A DNA stretch of 64,000 bases from Achatina immaculata (Eukaryota; Mollusca; Gastropoda; Stylommatophora; Achatinidae), in NCBI GenBank assembly GCA_009760885.1, contig CM019692.1, positions 52,698,355 to 52,762,354 of the forward strand. The letters are read 5' to 3'. Position 1 is the stretch's first letter; each line of letters begins with the position of its first letter. Shown here one piece after another: positions 48,410 to 61,600 of this stretch. The translations under genes were made by a program, and so were the position numbers. The notes under the pieces were generated by a model that made no database searches, was not told where the DNA came from, and saw nothing but the letters and a program-made list of their open reading frames with translations.

Positions 48410-49740
48410 CTGTATATAATTACCCGATTCGAACCTTTCCCTTCTCCTGTCACTGAAATACAACAGCAGGGGTTAGGCTGATGTTAGCCAACCTGTGTCC
48501 TTGATGCAGAAACAAATATGAAGAACTCGCAAACAGACATGGGACAGACAGATTTTAATCTCATCTTCAGGAAGTTACGTCACTGGAATGAATAGCCACA
48601 TCAGGAAGTGACGTCACTGGAAATTAATATCCACACCAGGAAGAGACGTCAAAACCTCTTACGTCATTTCTGTGAAACTTTTGTACAAATAGCGCGTCTG
48701 ATTAAGTATAGTATTCAGGGAGTATTTTACAAGAAGAATAATCATTCCGTAACTGTTATAACAAATGTATAAATATTTAACGGCTCTTAGAAGAGATCAG
48801 AAAGTATTTGATGCTTTGTTTTTGTTTCGCACCAGTTGCGACTTCTGCTGGTGTGTGGCTTCATTTTCCATTTTCTTTAAATCCATTCTCTTTCATGTCG
48901 TTCTGCGCAGATAAAGAAATGACTCCACACAGCAGACTCAAAGCTGTGCACAGATTAATAGTTACAAGATAAATCAAGATGAATAGTTTTAGTGCTCAGG
49001 CACTAAGTGCCCCTTCAGATAGCGACGGCGATCATGGGTAAAGGTTAAAGCAGAATACTCGGGTGGTATTCTATCTCCTGCTCTTCTGTGTGTAGAATGT
49101 AAACTGTAGATGTATTGCTATTCATTTATGTGTATATTTCCACTACTGTTCACTGGAATAATTTTCTTTCTTACATTACTATTCTACGTTGTTTTGCGTC
49201 TGTTTTGTTACTCACTTCACAGACCTACTTGCTCCCAGGTTCATTCTCTCTCAGTGGAAATAGTAATACAGAAGCAGCAACTTTACAGTTGAAATGACTT
49301 TAATGATGCATGGGGTGACGATGAGTCGATGAGCGATATGACGAGAACGACAAAGGCATCAACAAAATCCATGGACACAAGACTGGACATCTCCACGATA
49401 TATGTTCCCGGCAGACTGCTGTCGCCATCAGAACAACCTAATACACTCTATTCTACATCTGTTTCACTAAACAACAGCATTTCTAACAGCCTAATCTACG
49501 TCTATCTCAGACGATACCCAAAACACAACTGTCCCTCAGTCATCTGATTTCTCTCTCACCTGATCTTTTACTTATCATTCCCCCATCCGTGACCCTCGTG
49601 CAACCCGAGACAAAGCAGATGGACTCTACTCACAAACAGCTGATTACTTTAAAAGATAACTCATTTTATACAAATGTTCCAATTCTCAGATGAGTTATCT
49701 ATCTTACATCCTAACATTCAGTATACTGCTATAAAGTAAC
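48410..49740. other. No gene seen
   Basis: About 1.3 kb of non-repetitive DNA. Small frames near 49110-49550 have no recognisable motif. Confidence 0.4.
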
Positions 49741-49744
49741 CCTG

Positions 49745-49990
49745 TCATGCCTTAGGGGCACATAGGGATATGGTGTTAGTGCCGATATTTTCCTTGACCT
49801 GTCAGCGCACTAGAGGGTGATATGGTCAGTATCAGGGCTGGCTGCCTTTCCTTCCCCAACTCCAGAAGAAGTCGGATACCCATTTCTACAACTGGGCGAC
49901 TGGAGGTGCCTCCGGCCGGATTCGAACCCCCAACCTTCGCCATGAGAGACCAGTGCACTAACCGCTTCAACACTCAGACACCCGCTAGCG
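49745..49990 (-). mobile_element. tRNA-derived SINE, copy 2
   Basis: Minus-strand head gaagcggttagtgcactggt then ctctcatggcg, and a B box ggttcgaatcc (49928-49918). Body and end (ggcactaacaccatatccc) match copy 1 at 38690-38930. Confidence 0.85.
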
Positions 49991-50019
49991 ATCATGATTC
50001 CCCATGTTTTGCAGGTCTT

Positions 50020-50180
50020 GGTGTTTCCGATAAATTCAAATGCATTTCTTTTTCCAGGCCAGTTGTTCCGTCCACTGAGATATTTTTTCTCTTGGCCTTC
50101 CCCCCCCCCCCCCTTTATCCCTTAAATTTTCCAGTCATTACCAAGTTCTGTAACTTCTGTCTTCTCATTTCTGAAGAAAT
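50020..50180 (-). mobile_element. LINE C-terminal scrap
   Basis: Minus-strand RNEKTEV..LGNDWKI in shifting frames, then a lysine/glycine-rich RPREKISQWTEQLAWKKK stretch, resembling the post-GHV terminus seen at 23440-23620. Interrupted by a C-run. Confidence 0.5.
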
Positions 50181-50315
50181 TTAGAGTTATCTGGGTACTC
50201 CTTTTAGTCAAATATATGTCAGCTTAAAACTTTTGCAGTATGCTTCGTAAGATTGAGAAAAAAATTGCTTCGAAAAGAGTGAGTTCATCTGTTAAGTCAG
50301 TCAACTGTGATGAGC

Positions 50316-50475
50316 CTAACATGGCTTTATTGTTGAGGGCATGCGGGAGTACATGGCAGTGAAGTGGCAGATGGAGTTGCTGGACAGGCTAAAATAAATA
50401 TCAGGCTGAGAATGAACAAGGGTGACATTGCTAAGCCCATATTAGAAAGACTGGAAAAATAAAGAATGGGAATAG
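50316..50475 (+). mobile_element. LINE RNase H fragment, left (plus) member of an inverted pair
   Basis: Encodes EGVHGSEVADGVAGQAK, the His/Asp C-terminal motif of LINE-type RNase H (HxGxxGNExADxLA). The sequence is the approximate reverse complement of 50640-50826. Confidence 0.7.
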
Positions 50476-50639
50476 AAGAACAGTGTAGCTGTGTAGAGAC
50501 TGCTAGACAAATTAAGGGTGCTGGTAGGAAATCTGAACTATGTGGCAGAAAACGCATTGTAAACAACCAACAAGGAGTATGTTTGCTAATAGTTCCAATC
50601 AAGTGTTGGTTCTTTACAATGTGTTTTCTTAATTTGTCC

Positions 50640-50826
50640 TGGGTCCAGTAATTGCTTCAAAATTACATTGTTCTTCCATTCCCGCAGTCTTTCCAATACA
50701 GCCTTAGCAATGTCCCCCTTGTCCATGCTCAGCCTGCCATTTATTTTAGCCTGTCCAGCAAGTCCATCTGCCACTTCACTGCCATGTACTCTTGCATGTC
50801 CTGGACAATAAAGCCAATATCATATA
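50640..50826 (-). mobile_element. LINE RNase H fragment, right (minus) member
   Basis: Encodes RVHGSEVADGLAGQAKINGR then LSMDKGDIAKAVLERLREWK. A Tc1-like element abuts it at a TA. Confidence 0.7.
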
Positions 50827-52297
50827 CCGTTCAAAAAAAGAAACGTAACACTACTGTAGTCGTAATAGACACTAAATTTCAAACTTGTATCAAAATTTTA
50901 TTTTAAGGAAGTAATGTTTCAATCTTGGCATGAAGAAAGCTTAAGACTTTAACAATGAAATGATGTTCATTAAAGTTGGTTTGGACTTTTATTCTTTGCG
51001 AATGAGGCCTCTGTTTCAGTAAGGTGTATGTCCTTCTCTGGCCTGTATCAGAGAACGACAGCTCCTTGACATGGATCTGATTAGTCGTTGGATCTGTTGT
51101 TGTGGGATGGCTGCCTACTCTTCCTGCAGTGCAAGAGACAACTGTCGGAGATTGGTTGGCACCATGTCTCACTGGTGGACTTGTCTGTTGAGTTCATCCC
51201 ATAGTGTTCTATTGGGTTCATGTCTGATGACATGGATGGCCATGGGATGGTCTGGACATTGTTGTCAGCAAGGAACTGGGTGGTGAGTTATGCCACATGA
51301 GATGGAGCATTATCCTGCTTAAAAATCGATCCTGGTGCAGCCAGAAGTGGAAGGACGTGAGGATGAAGAATTTCAATGACATATCGTTGGGTTTTCAGGC
51401 ATCCTTTAATTTGCACTAAGTCACTTCTTCCCATAAAGTTGATTGTCCCCCACACCAGTACACCTTCACCACCATATAGAGGAGCCTCATCCATGCAGTT
51501 CTGGGCATAGAGCTCATGGACTCTGCAGTAAATTCTTCTCCACCTATCGTGACGCTGGAGCAGAAAGAATGATTCATCACTAAACCAAACCTTTCTTCAG
51601 TCATTTGCAATGGTCCATTGACAATGCTGGTTCACCCACTGCAGTCGGTTCTGGCGACGCAAGTCTGTAAGAACAGGACCTCTGTAGGGCCTTCTAGCCC
51701 GAAGACCAGCGTCGCGCAGCTGTTTGATCTGAAATTTGATGAGCTGCTGTCATTGACTGGACTGTTGAGGACGCTGATGCAAATCAATTCCTGAGGTGAC
51801 GCAGCCGTATGAAGCGGTCTTCGGCAGGAGTTGTGACTATGTGTCTTCTACTATGTGGCTGGTCTGCAGCTGAGCCAGTTTCTTGAAATTGTCTCCAAAG
51901 GCGACTAATGGTGCTTCTAACCACATTAAATTGTCTGACCACTACACTTTGTGACTATCCAGTCTGGTCCAGTGATGATGAGTCATTGTTCTGTAGTGAG
52001 ATGAGTCATACTTGCACACTGAATTTTCAAATGAACTGATTCGAGGAGCATCAGTCTTTTACAGACATTGAATATCATGGTCAGTGAGTTTTGTGTTCAG
52101 TAAGTTTCATGAGATTCTCGTGAACCTGTCATGAGTTATTGTCAAAAATGCTGTTTTGACTAATTTGCTTTTCTGTGCTCATGAATCATCTGCTGAGTAC
52201 AATTCAGGTCAGCACGTGAAGCTGATGCCCTTGTTTGATCAGTAAACTTCAGTTTAAATCGCAACATCGTATTTGTTGTATTTCATTTTTTGAACAG
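50827..52297 (-). mobile_element. Tc1-like transposon, decayed
   Basis: 1471 bp, flanked by TA. Inverted ends match CTGTTCAAAAAAAGAAACG (left with CCGTTC). Transposase pieces are scattered over frames on the minus strand, including DEAPLYGGEGVLVWGTINFM. Same family as 58678-60177, with more damage. Confidence 0.85.
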
Positions 52298-52299
52298 TA

Positions 52300-53148
52300 T
52301 ACAATACTTCGTTTTAACTTGATATATTAAACAATGCTTTAGTTTAACTTGATCATATATGAAACAAACTAGAAAATGTACTGACAATTTGAATGAAAAG
52401 AGGCTATGAGGTGATATTTAACAAGGGAATAAACAATACTTGAAAACAAACATTTAAGAGACCTTCATTACTAAAAAGTAAACGAATAAATAAATAGAAA
52501 CAAATAAGAATGCCTTATAATTAGTAAAAATCATGTTTATTATGACAAGGAACAGGAAGAAACTTACTCTTTACTGTGACATCTTTTCTACTTCAGAAAT
52601 ATTTAAGCTTAATTTTTCTTTACTTCTTCCTCTAATAATTATAAATAATTCCTTACGTCTCGCTATAATAATTATATCTTCCTTTCATCATTATGCACTT
52701 TGTACAACTATTTCCCATCTTCTGTAGATAAACTCCCTGGACTATTCTGGCCTGTCTATGAACAAAACTGTTGACAGGGCAAGCCGTGAACTGCCAGTTC
52801 TTCAAGTGAACAGGATTTTCTGAGATATTTCCCCCCCAAGCGTTTTAGTCCTAAATTTTTCATTTCAAATTTTGTAAGATCTGTCCTCACAATTTCTGTC
52901 CTCGTGACTGTCTGCTGAACCCTCATAAGCAACATTTCTTCTGCCAGATTTTTTGCTGTCACGTGCTGCCCATATTATCTTTTGCCTGTCTCATTTGTTT
53001 CATTTGCTTTGTTGTCTGACAAACTTGAAAGCCAAAATGTCATGCTGTCTTTTTTAATATATTCAAGCATTTTCTTGTAACTTTTTTTTTTACAAATATA
53101 CTCCCTACATTGATTATGTGACATAAGTTATGCTTATGTGCTTCCCTG
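52300..53148. other. Unassigned; one unexplained minus frame
   Basis: A 68-codon minus frame at 52962-52756 (TAKNLAEEMLLMRVQQTVTR and so on) has ordinary codon use but no family that I recognise. The rest is AT-rich. Confidence 0.35.
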
Positions 53149-53149
53149 A

Positions 53150-53395
53150 TTGATTTCATGGTGGTACAGAGGTTAGTGCACCCGTCTGCCAATCAGAGGC
53201 TCCATGGTTTGATTTTGCACTTGAACTGAATTTTTTCTGACACAATGGCACTGGGGTCAACCCAGCCTCAAAATATGGGTCACCTGGGGTTTCCCTAGGA
53301 AAAAAAAAAGGTAGCAAAGACAGGTAGTGGCCTAGAAGTGCGAAGGCACTAACACTTCATACCCCAGATAAAGCATACACATGCTACAGGACACA
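53150..53395 (+). mobile_element. tRNA-derived SINE, diverged copy 3
   Basis: Head ggtacagaggttagtgcacc then cgtctgccaatcagaggc and a decayed B box ggtttgatttt; a central A-run; an end ggcactaacacttcatacccc related to copies 1 and 2. Confidence 0.65.
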
Positions 53396-53399
53396 GATT

Positions 53400-54255
53400 A
53401 TGATTGATTTCACCAAACTTGGACACTGCTATAAATGTTTGTGATTACATCCAACGCTTAATTTTGTACATCAAAATCCGTCAACATTTCTCTAATTATT
53501 GGCCAAAAACTACTTTCGAAAACCAGCTTTATCGACTCATTCTGTAGCAAAATTTACTAGTATAAGTCATATGTTCTTGAAAAATTAATTACATACAGTT
53601 AAAAAAAAAAAACTGTTTCAGGTTTGTTACTGATTCATTTTTACTAAATTACTTTTTTTACAATAAATTTTATTGAGCACAAAAAAAAAATTTAGCAAGG
53701 AAAAAATACAGTGAAATAATAAAAAAAATAGCCAGAAAATTTTTAAAAACCATGCAAATAAAGTAGATTTAAATGGACATTTTTTTCTTCTTTAAACTAC
53801 TCATACCAACAGCCATTTATATACCTTTAAAAAAATGAAAATGCAAATAAAATAAATGTTTATAAATGGTTTAACTCAAATTTCTAAAGATTCAACTTTT
53901 AAATTGCAATAATACCTAACATCATTTCCAATAAACAATATGGCTGATATGTTTATCAAGTCTTTTTTGTGGACTTTCTTTTGTGAGGCAAGGAAAGAGC
54001 TACATAGACAGAAAATCATCAGACAAATTGCTTTTGTTCTCCCCAATGATTTTTTTTCTAAATTTAACTTCACATAGAAAAAAAAAATATTTACACATCA
54101 TCATCTGATAGTCAGTTCTAACACAGTAATGCATGATATAACAATATTACAACTTCATTTATTCCATATACTGCATGTGGAAATTAAACATTACTTTTAC
54201 AATAAAAACAAAAACCTAAGTACTGTATTATAACAGTCAGAACTACAAAAATAAG
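53400..54255. other. AT-rich, no gene seen
   Basis: Many A-runs and T-runs; no exon signal. Confidence 0.45.
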
Positions 54256-54258
54256 ATT

Positions 54259-54985
54259 TTTAAGGGCATGCATCTTTCCCATAGATGAACATATCCTGGC
54301 CACGTGATGAGAAGAAACGATCAGAGAATCCCAAAACAAGCTATCAAGTGGAACACAACATGCTGAAGAGAAAAAAAGGCAGACTATGTGAAACTCTAAA
54401 GAGAATATTGTTAAGAGAGGCCAAATTAACAGGCATAAAATCCCTTGATGAGGTTGAAAAGCTCGCCAAAAACAGGAAAAATTGGCAAACTACCTTACGA
54501 GCCCCGTGTGATGTTTAACGGCACGGGAAGGATATAAGATCTTTCCCATCACAACATATGCCTGTGAGACCTAGACAAAACAGCTGAGAAACACATAAAT
54601 GCCTTTGGATGTAAATGCTACAGAAGAGTCCTTCAAATATCATAGGCACAAAAAATAACAAATATATCCATACTACAAGAACTTAATATTGAAGAAGACT
54701 GGCTAGTAAAGAGGATTAAACAGAGAAAACTTAAATATTCTGGACACATTAAATGTCATGAGAATTTAGAGAAGACCGTCTTGGAAGGGTACATAATGGG
54801 AAAAAGAAAGAGAGGAAGACCAAGGCGAAGATGGCTGCAAGACATCGTTGATAATCTGCAAATGGATGCATCAGCAGCAGGGCATCATGCTTACAACCGA
54901 GAGACCTACAGGAGTGCTGTTAGGGAAGCAAGGGACATGCAAATGACTGACTGGACTGACTGCATTATAAAAGTACTTTGTTTCA
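54259..54985 (+). mobile_element. LINE family C fragment (split)
   Basis: Begins RFLRACIFP, is interrupted by a family B insert, and resumes PITTYACET (54543). Later it encodes RKLKYSGHIKCHENLEKTVL, MGKRKRGRPRRRWLQDIVDN and ends near 54955 in a TGAC-rich tail. Same family as 60438-60662. Confidence 0.8.
54283..54538 (+). mobile_element. LINE family B 3' fragment inside family C, 11-bp target-site duplication
   Basis: 256-bp piece ending SLDEVEKLAKNRKNWQTTLR then APCDV and a GATATAAG tail. ATCTTTCCCAT is duplicated at 54272-54282 and 54539-54549. Extreme 5' truncation. Confidence 0.9.
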
Positions 54986-55599
54986 TGGTGTTAGAATAAA
55001 GGTACTTCATATCATGTTAACGACACGATATTTGACAAATGAACCCTGACAGAATTGTTTGGCATGACTCTTGACAGCTTTGACAATCAACAGACATTTC
55101 ATCATCAGAAGTGTCTGTCAAGACTATACAAATGACATTATATTATTATTACTGCTGTTCTTAGTCTAATTATTATTAATGTATTTATCAGACTGGTTCA
55201 GCATGAATTCTGGGAGACATGCAGTCCTCCCTTACACAGATTCACCAATTAACATATGCAGTAGCTGAACAAAACAACTCAACAGTTTTTTTTTGTTACA
55301 GATCATAACAGATTCTCTTGAAATCTAATAGCACCTACAAGTGCATTTTACAACAACAACAACAAAAACATATAACCTTCACATACTGAATGGGGAAAAT
55401 CATTAAGTTTCAGATTCAGTTGACAACAAATTATTCACTGTCAAGTTCAGTCAATAAGAAAAGCTTGTTAAGACTAAAATGGAAGTTATTTGTGTCAGCT
55501 ATACCTTAATGCTTAGTTAAAACATTCGATATATCACTATTAGACTCATACAAAAGCATCAAGAAACCCTAGTGTTATGGTCTCAGGAAATCCATCATG

Positions 55600-55678
55600 T
55601 CATCCAATCCTTTTAGCTCCTGCCTGTTTTCTGTATTTCTCAACTTGAGACTTCAGATCCTGGTGAACACTCAGCAGA
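55600..55678 (-). CDS. Coiled-coil gene, probable terminal exon
   Basis: Encodes LLSVHQDLKSQVEKYRKQAG then AKRIG and TGA (55602-55600). The stronger acceptor (ttcttccag, exon from 55683) would need an upstream exon in another phase. The AG five bases further on keeps the frame with the exon at 56562-56660. An intermediate exon may be missing. Confidence 0.5.
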
Positions 55679-58600
55679 CTTTCCTGGAAGAAACCAGAGA
55701 ATGTGTGTTAATAAAATATCTAAAGACACATCCAGCATCAAACAAACAAGATGTGAGGGTAGTCAACAGACAACAACGGAGGACACGAAGCTGTGGCAAA
55801 GTGATGTCCTGGTAGGAAGAGCTTGTCACTCTTGACCTGACAACCACGAAGTAGGTGGGAGGTCTCTCAAAACAGGTCAGTTGGAAGTATTCCAAGCTGT
55901 AGGTGGAAGGTCTCTCAAAACAGAAGTCAGCTGGAAGTATTCCAAGCTGTAGGTGGAAGGTCTCTCAAAACAGAAGTCAGCTGGAAGCAGACCAAGCTGT
56001 AGGTGGGAGGACTCTCAAAACAGAAGTCAGCTGGAAGCAGACCAAGCTGTGAATGTCCTACAACCAGCCATGGAAAATACTGGTCTAGCTGCTGGGCAGG
56101 AAAACACAAGCTGAAACAAGATGTCCAGGAGCAAACAACACATAACATGTTGTTGTGTTATGATTTAAATCTAACACTACACAGAGACATAAGAACCTAC
56201 AGGTGAGTTGTCACAACTAAAGCACCTGTGTAACAAAGTAGTTAGAGCAATTGCTTCCATCCGTGAAAGCTGATGCTTCAAGACCTACCAGAAGTGCCAC
56301 GGCCAACCTTCTGTACAAACGGACACATGTCTTCTAGGCTAAAGACGGGAAGATGGTCGTGTACAATAGCAACCACTCCAGTAAGCTAGCAGATCAAGGA
56401 CAACACCATTTCTCCTCCGTACACAAATGGCATGCCACTAACTATTTTAACCAATATAGAATTACTAACTAAAATGATATAGAAATAACTTGTCAGTTCA
56501 GACTACAGAACATGGCAAGAGCTGAAGTGAACACGCTGCAGCTAGTGAAGAAGACACTCACATTCTCAGAAGACAGCTTGTGTATTCTTCGATGTCTGCA
56601 AGTTGGCCACTTTTCAGCTTCCTCTCTTCTTGTTGCTCTCTTTCTTTATTGAGTTCATGCCTGAGGAAAAAAAAAAAATCAAACCAAAACAGCTCAGAAA
56701 ATAAGAGCAGAGAGTAGTACAGTCAATAGTGAACTATATTCTTATATGAAGGCTTTAGATTTGAGACCTGATACCTGTGTAAGTCAGGCAATCCAGATGC
56801 AAAAGAAACAGGGACCTGACACAAATGTTGGGGAAATTAAAGCTGTAAATAGAAAGCCTGCAAGGTATACTGCACATGTGGCTATCAGTGCATGAAGGAG
56901 AAAAGTAAAATATTACAGAAAGTTGTCACATGACTGTTCATGAACTCGTCACATAGCTTGCCACAAAGCATTATTGAGTATAATTCTCTATATAGCGTGA
57001 CCCTTGGTCTTTCCAGTCTATAACTATAAGGGAGAAATAAAATTTATGTGAAGAAATCAGTCCCGTGAAAATTATCAACATCATCATTCCTCTGTACTCC
57101 CAATGGAACATAAGGCATCAACAAAGGTTCTCCAGCCAATCCTGTCTTAAGCAAGTTGGGATACCTTAAACCACGTCTTTCCCACTTCCTCTAGTTCTTC
57201 CTGTATTGTGCGTCTCCATGTCACCAAAATGGCCTGCCCCTCTTTCTTTTCCCTTGAGGTGTCCAAGTCAAGGCGATATATAAGGGTGTCTTGTTTTATT
57301 TCATTCATAGTATGTGGCCCAGCCATTTCCATCTTCAACTTTTGAGCTATATAGTCACATTCTCAATGACCATTCATTTGGTTACTTCTTCATTTGTCAC
57401 ACACTCTTCCCAATGTATTCTTAAAATTGTCCTAATGCATCTTCCTTCAAATCCTCTAAGTCTGGTTTCAATTCTCTGATTGGTTCTCCGTATTTCAGCT
57501 GCATGAAAAGAATGGGGCAAACACTGGATTTATAGATTCTGAGCTTGAGGTCTCATGAAAGTAGACTATCATAAAGTTCACAAAAACTGAAAAAAATATT
57601 CACTCTTGCACATGGATCTGAGGGTAGATAGAGGTGTATGGTGCAGTTTTACAAAGGTGGCAGAGGGAGTGAGTAAAGTGAGAAAAAAACAAATAGAAAG
57701 TATGAGAATGAGATGGGAATGTATAAATGAAAAACATACAACATCTGATATTTCAGCGTGAGCCTTTTTCGAGGTTACATACACAAATGAGACAAAAACG
57801 TATAACTAAACGAAAAACTTATCTTAATGTGGCATCCTCCAAAAGTAGGAAACATGTGTAGGAAATGCGTATCCACTAGACGAGGCATAGAGACCATGCG
57901 AGGCCACACAAAAGATAAGCCAATAGAGTCAATCGTAAATAAGAGGTGGAGAGAGGGAGAGAAACAGGTGGGGGAAGGGCAATAGAAACACGATAGCCGC
58001 TAGAGGAGAAGGTGTCGGAGGGGGGAGGGGGAAAGGGGAAGTGGAGAGATAATGAATGAAGAACATAAACACTTGCAGTGAGAAAATGTGAAACTGGTGA
58101 ATAGGACAAGACCCTATACACCTATAGGTCGCCAGAGAAGAAGAGAGGGTGGAGATAGGGAGGGGAGCTAGGAGAAAGAAACAAGAAAGTAGAAATCATA
58201 AAAAAAAAAGAAGGGGGTGGAAAACTAAAGAAGTTACAGAAAGCTGAAGACATTGTTAATTCCAGCTGGGTGGGGACAGCCAGCCTGGAAAATAAGGCAC
58301 TGTACTAGGACCCTCCGAGATCGTACATCAGCAGAACAAGAGCGGATCACACTAACAGAAATGTCCTGTTTTCCCCTGTGCTTAGTAAGGCAAAAATGTT
58401 TAGCCTCAGGTGTTCAGACCCTTTTAGAAATATTGTTAAGATGTTGGCAAAAACAATTTCCTAAGCATAAACCAGTCCAACATATCACAACGTGTGGCCT
58501 TACGTGGTATCTATGCCTCGTCTAGTGGACACGCATTTCTCTGTGTTTTCCACTTTTGGAGGATACCACATTAAGATAAGCTTTTCGTTTAGTTATACAT

Positions 58601-61600
58601 TTTTGTCTTATTTGTGTATGTAATCCTTGAAAAAGGCTCACACCAAAATATCAGATGTTTGTTTTTTCATTTATATACTGTTCAAAAAAAGAAATGCAAC
58701 ACTACTGTAGTCATAATGGACATTAAATTTCAAACTTGTATCAAAATTTTATTTTACGGAATTAATGTTTCAATCTTGGCATGAAGAAACTTTAAGACTT
58801 TAACGATGAAATGATGTCCATTAAAGTTGGTTTGGACTTTTATTCTTTGCAATCGAGGCCTCCATTTCAGTAAGGTGTATGGCCTCCTCTGGCCTGTATC
58901 AGAGAACGACATCTCCTTGACATGGATCAGATTAGCTGTTGGATCTGTTGTTGTGGGATGGCTGCCTACTCTTCCCGCACTGCAAGAGACAACTGTCAGA
59001 GATTGGTTGTCGCCACGCCGGCAGACCTGTCTATTGAGTTCATCCCATAAGTGTTCTATTGGATTCACGTCTGATGACATGGGTGGCCACGGAATGATCT
59101 GGACATTGTTTTTAGCGAGGAACTTGGTGGTGAGTTGTGCCACATGAGGTCGAGCATTATCCTGCTTAAAAATCGACCCTGGTGCAGCCAGAAGTGGAAG
59201 GACATGAGGAGAAAGAATTTCAGCGACGTATTCAGGCGTCCTTCAATTTGCACCAGGTCACCTCTTCCCATGAAGTTGATCGTCCCCAACACCAGTACAC
59301 TTCCACCACCATGTGGAGAAGCCTCATCCACACAGTTCTGGCCATAGCACTCATGGACTCTGTGGTAAACTCTTTTCCGTCTATCGTGTCACTGGAGCAG
59401 AAAGAATGATTCAATGCTAAACCAAACCCTTCTCCAATCATTTGCAACGGTCCATTGACGATGCTGGTTCACCCACTGCAGTCAGTTCCAGTCATTCCAG
59501 TCCATAGGAACAGGACCTCTGTAGGGTCTTCTAGCCCAAAGCCCAGCATCGTGCAGCCAGTTCCTCACCGTTTGATCTGAAATTCGATGAACTGGTGTCA
59601 TTTTTTGGACTATTGAGGACGCAGATGCAAATCGATTCCTGAAGTGACGCAGCCGTATGAAGCGGTCTTCAGCAGGAGTTGTGACTATGGGTCTTCCACT
59701 GCGCGGTCGGTCTGCAACTGAGCTAGTTTTTTTAAATCTTCTCCAAAGGCAACTAATGGTGCTTCTAAATACATTAAATTGTCTGGCCACTACACTTTGT
59801 GACTGTCCAGTCTGTAAACGTCTGATGATGATGAATCGTTGTTCTGTAGTGAGATGAGCCATACTTGCACATTGAAATTTCAAACGAATTGATTCGAGGA
59901 GCATCATTCTTTTACAGGCATTCAATAACATGGTTAGTGAGTTTTGTGTTCAGTAAGTTTCACGGAATTCTCGTGAACCTGTCATGAGTTATTGTCAAAA
60001 ATGCTGTTTTGACTAGTGTCAATTTTCTGTGCTCATGAATCATCTGCTGAGTACAATTCAGGTCAGCACGTGAAGATGATGTCCAAGTGAACGTTTCAGG
60101 TAATTTGCCCTTGTCTGATCAGCAAACTTCAGTTTAAATCTCAACATTGTATTTGTTGCGTTTCTTTTTTTGAACAGTATACATTCTCATCTCGCTCTCA
60201 CACTTTCTATTAATGTTTTCTCACTTTACTCACTCCCTCTGCCACTTTGTAAAACTGCACTATACACCTCTATCTACCTTTATTATTAGAACCAGTTTTA
60301 CTGCAGTCGCCTTCCCTTTTATCTGTCACATGGAACTGAGATCACACCAGATGAGGTGGGCCATCTTTTATGCATATGACTTCCACTTATGGCACTCACT
60401 CCTTTTATTGTATTTTTATTATTGTAATAGGTATTTGGCCACATTAAACGTCATGATAATTTAGAGAGGACCGTATTGGAAGGATACATAATGGGAAAAA
60501 GAAAAAGAGGAAGACCGAAACGAAGATGGCTGCAAGACATCGTTGATGATCTGGAAATGGATGCAGCAGCAGCAGGCCATCTTGCTCACAACCGAGAGGC
60601 CTACAGGAGTGCTGTTTGGGAGGCAAAGTTCCGCAAGGGACATGCAAAGGAATGAATGAATGAATAGGTATTTGTAGTGCAAGCATGGGGTTACACTTAC
60701 ATATATAAAATATAACAATCAAATTAATGTTTCCTTCAGATCTTACATACTGAAAGATTCTGTAGAGAGTGTTACACAATGTTTCCTACAAAAACTGCAT
60801 ATTGATGGATGCTGGCAGAAAGTGCTGCAAAATATTTCTGGACCATCTTATTGCATGAAAACATTTTTTTAATCTATTTTTGTCTCTTTACAGTTTATCT
60901 TGTATGCTAATACTGACTCACATACTGTAACATTCATTCATGTGTTACAAAATTATATTCACCTATATACTACAATATACTGGAATTCATATTCAGTCAA
61001 ACAGATTAAAATCAAATATTCATACTAAAAGAATTCCAACAGTAAAATACAGAATACTTAAAACCACATTTCTTCTTAACCATTTGCTAGATGATCTACA
61101 TCTAGACTGGATCTAACCGCAAACAATAATTTGTAGTTAGTGCTGTCTGTCCTTCCAAATTCTACAATATAAACTACACATTTTTAAAAAAATCATTTTA
61201 AATTCAGTATCAAATTTCCACTCACAAATATATTGTGATTCTCATATTCATAACTTTAACTTCTTATATCTTATATCCTTCCCATGCCATTAAACGTCAC
61301 ACAGGGCTCGCAGGGTAGTTCGCCAACTTGTCCTGTTTTTGGCGAGTCTTTCAACTTCATCAAGGGATTTTATGCCTATTAATTTGACCTCTCTTAACAA
61401 TGTCCTCTTTAGAGTTTCACGCGGTCTGCCTCTTTTTCTTTGGCCTGTTGTGTTTCACTTGATAGCTTGTTTTGGGATTCTCTGACTGTTTCTTCTTATC
61501 ACGTGACCAACATATGTCCATCTCCTTTCCTGATCACCCATGAGACTGGTTGTTGTTCGCTCATCTGTCTTATGTCTGCATTGTTCTGGAATTCATTCCA

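Larger units (their letters stand above)
57624..60277. mobile_element. Foldback (Penelope-type terminal repeat) element with a Tc1 in its right arm
   Basis: Left arm 57624-57905 is the reverse complement of 58487-58677 joined to 60178-60277. The uninterrupted left arm shows the sequence before insertion, catttatacattc on the opposite strand, with the Tc1 at its TA. The arms contain AAGGCTCACGCTGAAATATC (left, minus strand), clearly related to the hammerhead-like core of the element at 44491-46207. The centre (57906-58486) has a GA-rich stretch and no GIY-YIG frame. Confidence 0.72.
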
